Part shown: positions 61,222 through 64,000 of the stretch, piece by piece
Numbering within the stretch: position 1 is the first letter of the stretch
Layout of the letters: the number at the start of each line of letters is the position of its first letter
Origin: Lentzea jiangxiensis
GTDB lineage: Bacteria > Actinomycetota > Actinomycetes > Mycobacteriales > Pseudonocardiaceae
Assembly: GCF_900104175.1 (NCBI RefSeq)
Contig: NZ_FNIX01000006.1
Coordinates: forward strand, 1-64,000
Reading direction: 5' to 3'
Length of the DNA: 64,000 nt
The notes under the pieces: generated by a model
The model's database searches: none
Told to the model about the DNA's origin: nothing
What the model saw: only the letters and a program-made list of their open reading frames with translations
Translations under genes and position numbers: made by a program

Positions 61222-61707
61222 GTGCGACCTGCGAACGGCCAAATCGACACAGCGGCGTACCAGCGCGTGCTCGGTGATGAGATCCGCACCCTTCGCAAGC
61301 GACGCGGATGGACCCGCAAGGAGCTCAACAGGCGGCTGCAGACGGAGATCTCGCTGCAGACGCTCGCGACCTACGAGCTCGGTACCCGGCAGTGCTCGGT
61401 CGTGCGCCTCGTGGAGATCTGCCACGCCCTCGACGTTCCGGCGCACGAGGTCCTCGCCCGCGTCCACGAACGCTTCTTCGGCGACACCCCGGCGGGGTAC
61501 CTGGCGCTGAACCTCGCCGCCGTCGCGGCGACCGACGACTCCCGGTTGATCCCGCTGCGGAGGTGGGCGGCCGGGCGCCTGCACGCGCTCCCTCCCGGAG
61601 TCTCCCCGGAGGTGCACCTCGACCTGCCCGCCCTGGAGAACATGGCACAGCTCTGCCAACTGCCCGCCGTGGAGCTCATCAGGATCCTGCGCGCGTTGAG
61701 CCGCTGA
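61222..61707 (+). CDS. XRE-family helix-turn-helix regulator
   Basis: 161-residue regulator. The helix-turn-helix spans about residues 15-75: VLGDEIRTLRKRRGWTRKEL, then SLQTLATYELGTRQCSVVRL with the binding end VEICHALDVP. The C-terminal 80 residues are helical with no known domain. This form, starting RPANGQIDTAAYQRVLG, is conserved in actinomycetes. GTG 61222 is chosen because GGAGGG lies 4 bases upstream; an ATG at 61186 lacks one. It stands alone between two terminators. Target genes unknown. Confidence 0.88.
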   Translation: MRPANGQIDTAAYQRVLGDEIRTLRKRRGWTRKELNRRLQTEISLQTLATYELGTRQCSVVRLVEICHALDVPAHEVLARVHERFFGDTPAGYLALNLAAVAATDDSRLIPLRRWAAGRLHALPPGVSPEVHLDLPALENMAQLCQLPAVELIRILRALSR

Positions 61708-61712
61708 CGCCG

Positions 61713-61742
61713 GAACGCCCCCACCGGCCGGCAGGGGCGTTC
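61713..61742. terminator. Terminator between XRE and VCBS genes
   Basis: GAACGCCCC pairs with GGGGCGTTC around a 12-base loop. It begins 5 bp after the XRE stop and ends 17 bp before the end of the convergent VCBS gene. Confidence 0.72.
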
Positions 61743-61759
61743 TGGTCTTCATTCGGTTG

Positions 61760-63052
61760 TCAGGCGGCGAAGCGGGTGAGGGCGCTCCAGCCGGCGCCAC
61801 CCTCGTGGCCCCAGTGGAAGTTCCCCGTTCCGTCACCGTAGAAGTAGCGGAGCTGGTCACCTGCCACGGCCAGCAGGTCGCCCTTGCCGTCACCGTTCAT
61901 GTCGGTCACCGCGAGATGTCCCAGGCTCCCCCAGCCGGTGCCGCCTTCGCTGCCCCAGTGGAAGTTGCCGCTGCCGTCGCCGTAGTAGTAGCGCAGCTTG
62001 TCCTGGTACACGGCGACCAGGTCCGCCTTGCCGTCGCCGTTGACGTCCCCGGCCTCCAGCTTGGACAGAGCGCCCCAGCCGTTGCCTCCCTCGCTGTGGA
62101 GGTGGAAGTTCCCGGTGCCGTCGCCGTAGTAGTAACGCAGCTGGTCACCCACGACACCGACGATGTCGGCCTTGTTGTCGCCGTTGACGTCCTCGAGGTT
62201 GAGGTGCTTGACGGCTTCCCAGCCGGTGCCACCCTCGCTGCCCCAGTGCAGGTTGCCGCTGCCGTCACCGTAGAAGTACCGCAGCTTCCCGCCGGCCTCG
62301 GCGATCAGGTCGCCCTTGCCGTCGCCGTTCACGTCACCCATCGCGATCTCGCCGAGACCGCCCCAGCCGACGCCACCTTCACTGCCCCAGTGCAGGTTCC
62401 CGGATCCGTCGCCGAAGTAGTAGCGCAACTTGTCCTGGTGCACGGCGAAGAGGTCTCCCTTGCCGTCACCGGTGATGTCGGCGTTGCCGCGGCCACCGGC
62501 GTTGTCGAACCGGTAGGTGTTCCAGTTCCGCATGATGGCCAGGACCTTGGTCACGTAGGACTGGTCGGTCGCGTACACCTTGGCGATCTCGGTGAGGAAC
62601 CTGTCCGGCTGCGACCGGTACGGCAGGGCGTGGGCGTAGCTCGCGACCGTCGAGATCATCCGGCCGTAGTCGCGGAACGAGTCCCGCATCGAGTTGTAGG
62701 TGCGGAAGTACGCCGTGGCCGGGTGGCAGCCGCTCTGGTCGCACTCGGTCGTCGGGTAGGCCCGGCAGCCGACGGCGATCGGGCCGGGCAGGCCGTCCTT
62801 GCACTTGATGCCGAAGTAGTTGCGGTCGTTGGCGGACAGGGTGCTGCGCCCCCAGGCGGACTCGTGGATCGCCTGCCCGGTGGTCACCGAGGCGGGCACG
62901 TCGTACTCCCGCTTCACGTCCTGGGCGAGAGCGCCGGCGACGGCGATGAAGTCGTCCCGGTAGTCCTGCGCGGACAGTTCGGACGCCGTGGCCAGTGCGG
63001 GCGTGGCGACCAGACCGGCCACCGCGGCGGCGAGAACGAGGATCTTCCTCAT
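61760..63052 (-). CDS. Secreted glucosaminidase with VCBS/FG-GAP repeats
   Basis: 430-residue exported protein. Signal peptide about 1-25 (ILVLAAAVAGLVATPALA). A FlgJ/LytG-like glucosaminidase domain (about 30-185) has the catalytic Glu in TTGQAIHESAWGRSTLS and NDRNYFGIKC, with four Cys nearby. Five 48-residue VCBS/FG-GAP units follow to the C-terminus, each with D-x-N-G-D-x-K calcium loops, LRYYYGDGSGNFHWGSEGG and GW. It likely cuts cell-wall glycan and binds it with the propeller. ATG 63052 has GAGGGG 7 bases upstream. The next protein upstream shares the same repeat block. Confidence 0.9.
   Translation of the reverse strand: MRKILVLAAAVAGLVATPALATASELSAQDYRDDFIAVAGALAQDVKREYDVPASVTTGQAIHESAWGRSTLSANDRNYFGIKCKDGLPGPIAVGCRAYPTTECDQSGCHPATAYFRTYNSMRDSFRDYGRMISTVASYAHALPYRSQPDRFLTEIAKVYATDQSYVTKVLAIMRNWNTYRFDNAGGRGNADITGDGKGDLFAVHQDKLRYYFGDGSGNLHWGSEGGVGWGGLGEIAMGDVNGDGKGDLIAEAGGKLRYFYGDGSGNLHWGSEGGTGWEAVKHLNLEDVNGDNKADIVGVVGDQLRYYYGDGTGNFHLHSEGGNGWGALSKLEAGDVNGDGKADLVAVYQDKLRYYYGDGSGNFHWGSEGGTGWGSLGHLAVTDMNGDGKGDLLAVAGDQLRYFYGDGTGNFHWGHEGGAGWSALTRFAA
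61767..62494. repeat. Direct repeat, copy 1 (VCBS coding block)
   Basis: About 730 bp nearly identical to 63071-63798, at a constant offset of 1304 bp. It encodes the five-unit VCBS part. Inside it, units of 144 bp repeat imperfectly. Confidence 0.8.
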
Positions 63053-63063
63053 GGCTGGTCCCC

Positions 63064-64000
63064 TCACCCTGCGAAGCGGGTCAGGGCGCTCCAGCCGGCG
63101 CCACCCTCGTGGCCCCAGTGGAAGTTGCCCGAACCGTCGCCGTAGTAGTAGCGCAGCTTGTCACCGGCAACGGTGAGCAGGTCGCCCTTGCCGTCACCGT
63201 TCATGTCGGTCACCGCGATGTGGCCCAGGCTCCCCCAGCCGGTGCCGCCTTCGCTGCCCCAGTGGAAGTTGCCGTTGCCGTCGCCGTAGAAGTAACGGAG
63301 CTGGTCACCTGCGACGGCGATCAGGTCTGCCCTGCCGTCGCCGTTGACGTCCCCGGCCTCCAGCTTGGACAGAGCGCCCCAGCCGATGCCTCCCTCGCTG
63401 TGGAAGTGGAAGTTGCCCGTGCCATCGCCGTAGTAGTAGCGCAGTTTGTCACCCACCACGCCGACGATGTCGGCCTTGTTGTCGCCGTTGACGTCCTCGA
63501 GGTTGAGGTGCTTGACGGCCTCCCAGCCGGTGCCGCCCTCGCTGGCCCAGTGCAGGTTGCCGCTGCCGTCACCGTAGAAGTACCGCAACTTGCCGCCGGC
63601 CTCGGCGATCAGGTCACCCTTGCCGTCGCCGTTCACGTCACCCATCGCGACCTCACCGAGACCGCCCCAGCCGACGCCGCCTTCGCTGCCCCAGTGCAGG
63701 TTGCCGCTGCCGTCACCGAAGTAGTAGCGCAGCTTGTCCTGGTACACGGCGAAAAGGTCGCCCTTGCCGTCACCGGTGATGTCGGCGTTGCCGCGGCCGC
63801 TACCGCCGACGATGTTGTTGTAGCGGTAGGGCGGGTACTCGGCGGCCGTCGCGGACCAGGTGTACTCGTTGTACGTCGCGATGGGCGGGGTCTGCTCGTA
63901 GACCCAGTAGCGGGTGCGGGCCGAGTCGAGCCAGCCGCCGAACAACCGGACGTGCCCGGCCGCGCCCTCCGTGCCGGCGCCGCCCTTGATGAGGATGTCA
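63064..64000 (-). CDS. Secreted-type VCBS/FG-GAP repeat protein, N-terminus outside window
   Basis: At least 311 residues; the frame is open to the window end. The visible upstream part (ILIKGGAGTEGAAGHVRLFG, then GWLDSARTRYWVYEQTPP) is not the glucosaminidase domain, so the catalytic or binding part differs from the neighbour. The five VCBS units are almost identical to those of the next gene, including LRYYYGDGSGNFHWGHEGG at the end. Its stop lies 11 bp before the neighbour's start (ATG 63052), so the two are probably one transcript. Domain swapping onto a common propeller is suggested. Confidence 0.85.
   Translation of the reverse strand, partial: DILIKGGAGTEGAAGHVRLFGGWLDSARTRYWVYEQTPPIATYNEYTWSATAAEYPPYRYNNIVGGSGRGNADITGDGKGDLFAVYQDKLRYYFGDGSGNLHWGSEGGVGWGGLGEVAMGDVNGDGKGDLIAEAGGKLRYFYGDGSGNLHWASEGGTGWEAVKHLNLEDVNGDNKADIVGVVGDKLRYYYGDGTGNFHFHSEGGIGWGALSKLEAGDVNGDGRADLIAVAGDQLRYFYGDGNGNFHWGSEGGTGWGSLGHIAVTDMNGDGKGDLLTVAGDKLRYYYGDGSGNFHWGHEGGAGWSALTRFAG
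63071..63798. repeat. Direct repeat, copy 2 (VCBS coding block)
   Basis: Partner of 61767-62494; the two share long identical stretches, so gene conversion or unequal crossing-over could occur. Similarity ends sharply at GCGTTGCCGCGGCC on the N-terminal side of the repeats. Confidence 0.8.

Noticed and set aside
61767..63798. Regular 144-bp periodicity resembling an array
   Set aside because: The period is in-frame VCBS coding repeats of 48 residues, not a CRISPR array with short repeats and unique spacers.
1..64000. tRNA, rRNA, integrase, transposase or attachment sites
   Set aside because: None was recognised on either strand; the island edges show gene debris but no recombinase or flanking direct repeat that I could see.

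Overview
The window is high-GC actinomycete DNA. Several families point to Pseudonocardiaceae, probably the Lentzea/Saccharothrix/Actinosynnema branch: DUF6346 membrane proteins, secreted VCBS proteins with an HWGSEGG repeat, and a LytR-CpsA-Psr protein with a proline-rich cytoplasmic tail. The genus call is inference. No rRNA, tRNA, CRISPR array or intact mobile element was seen.

Left part (1-18.2 kb). A FAS1 lipoprotein gene diverges from a SigK/RskA-type sigma/anti-sigma pair, with a good SigK-like promoter between them. Metabolic and secreted genes follow: a VOC protein, a fatty-acid desaturase, a secreted HEAGH metalloprotease and an SDR. A minus-strand operon comes next: ribbon-helix-helix regulator, DUF4097 protein, DrrAB-type ABC exporter and cytochrome P450, preceded by helically phased TGGC iterons. 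Then come a bacterial poly(ADP-ribose) glycohydrolase, a TIM-barrel protein, a permease/stress-protein pair, a DUF4082 protein, a methyltransferase pseudogene, a histidine kinase with no response regulator nearby, and an NCS1 permease.

Accessory core (18.3-34.8 kb). A compact type VII secretion cargo cassette has a WXG-like 433-residue protein between two paralogous DUF6346 membrane proteins. It leads into a defence island: a putative PUA-like plus PD-(D/E)XK restriction protein, then a translationally coupled three-gene SMC-like set (TIGR02677, TIGR02678, TIGR02680; Wadjet JetA, JetB, JetC). The expected JetD/TIGR02679 nuclease is absent. A second nuclease-like protein (DUF6998-like) converges on jetC with overlapping stop codons. 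Gene debris follows (truncated LuxR and P450), then two unknown genes, a FolP2-type protein and a DUF2786 protein.

Middle (34.8-51.8 kb). A small HTH-like protein and a shortened YeaQ-type membrane protein precede a gene-free C-rich stretch with a short-loop G-quadruplex motif. Next are a phytase-like esterase pseudogene, an overlapping SWIM/SNF2 pair, an aromatic amino acid lyase with a 3' frameshift in a G6 run and an atypical MIO motif, a MoaD/BNR pair, an acyl-CoA dehydrogenase, a TetR/SnoaL divergent pair with a palindromic operator, an asparaginase, a cold-shock protein, a small protein with a bacterial amyloid-signalling-like motif, and two tandem sugar-binding lipoproteins without a transporter but with matching leaders.

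Right end (51.9-64 kb). Secreted subtilase, MerR regulator, secreted tripeptidyl-aminopeptidase-type hydrolase, single-chain alpha-beta glycyl-tRNA synthetase, LCP cell-wall ligase, XRE regulator, and two neighbouring secreted VCBS-repeat proteins whose 3' ends form long near-identical direct repeats; the last one runs off the window.
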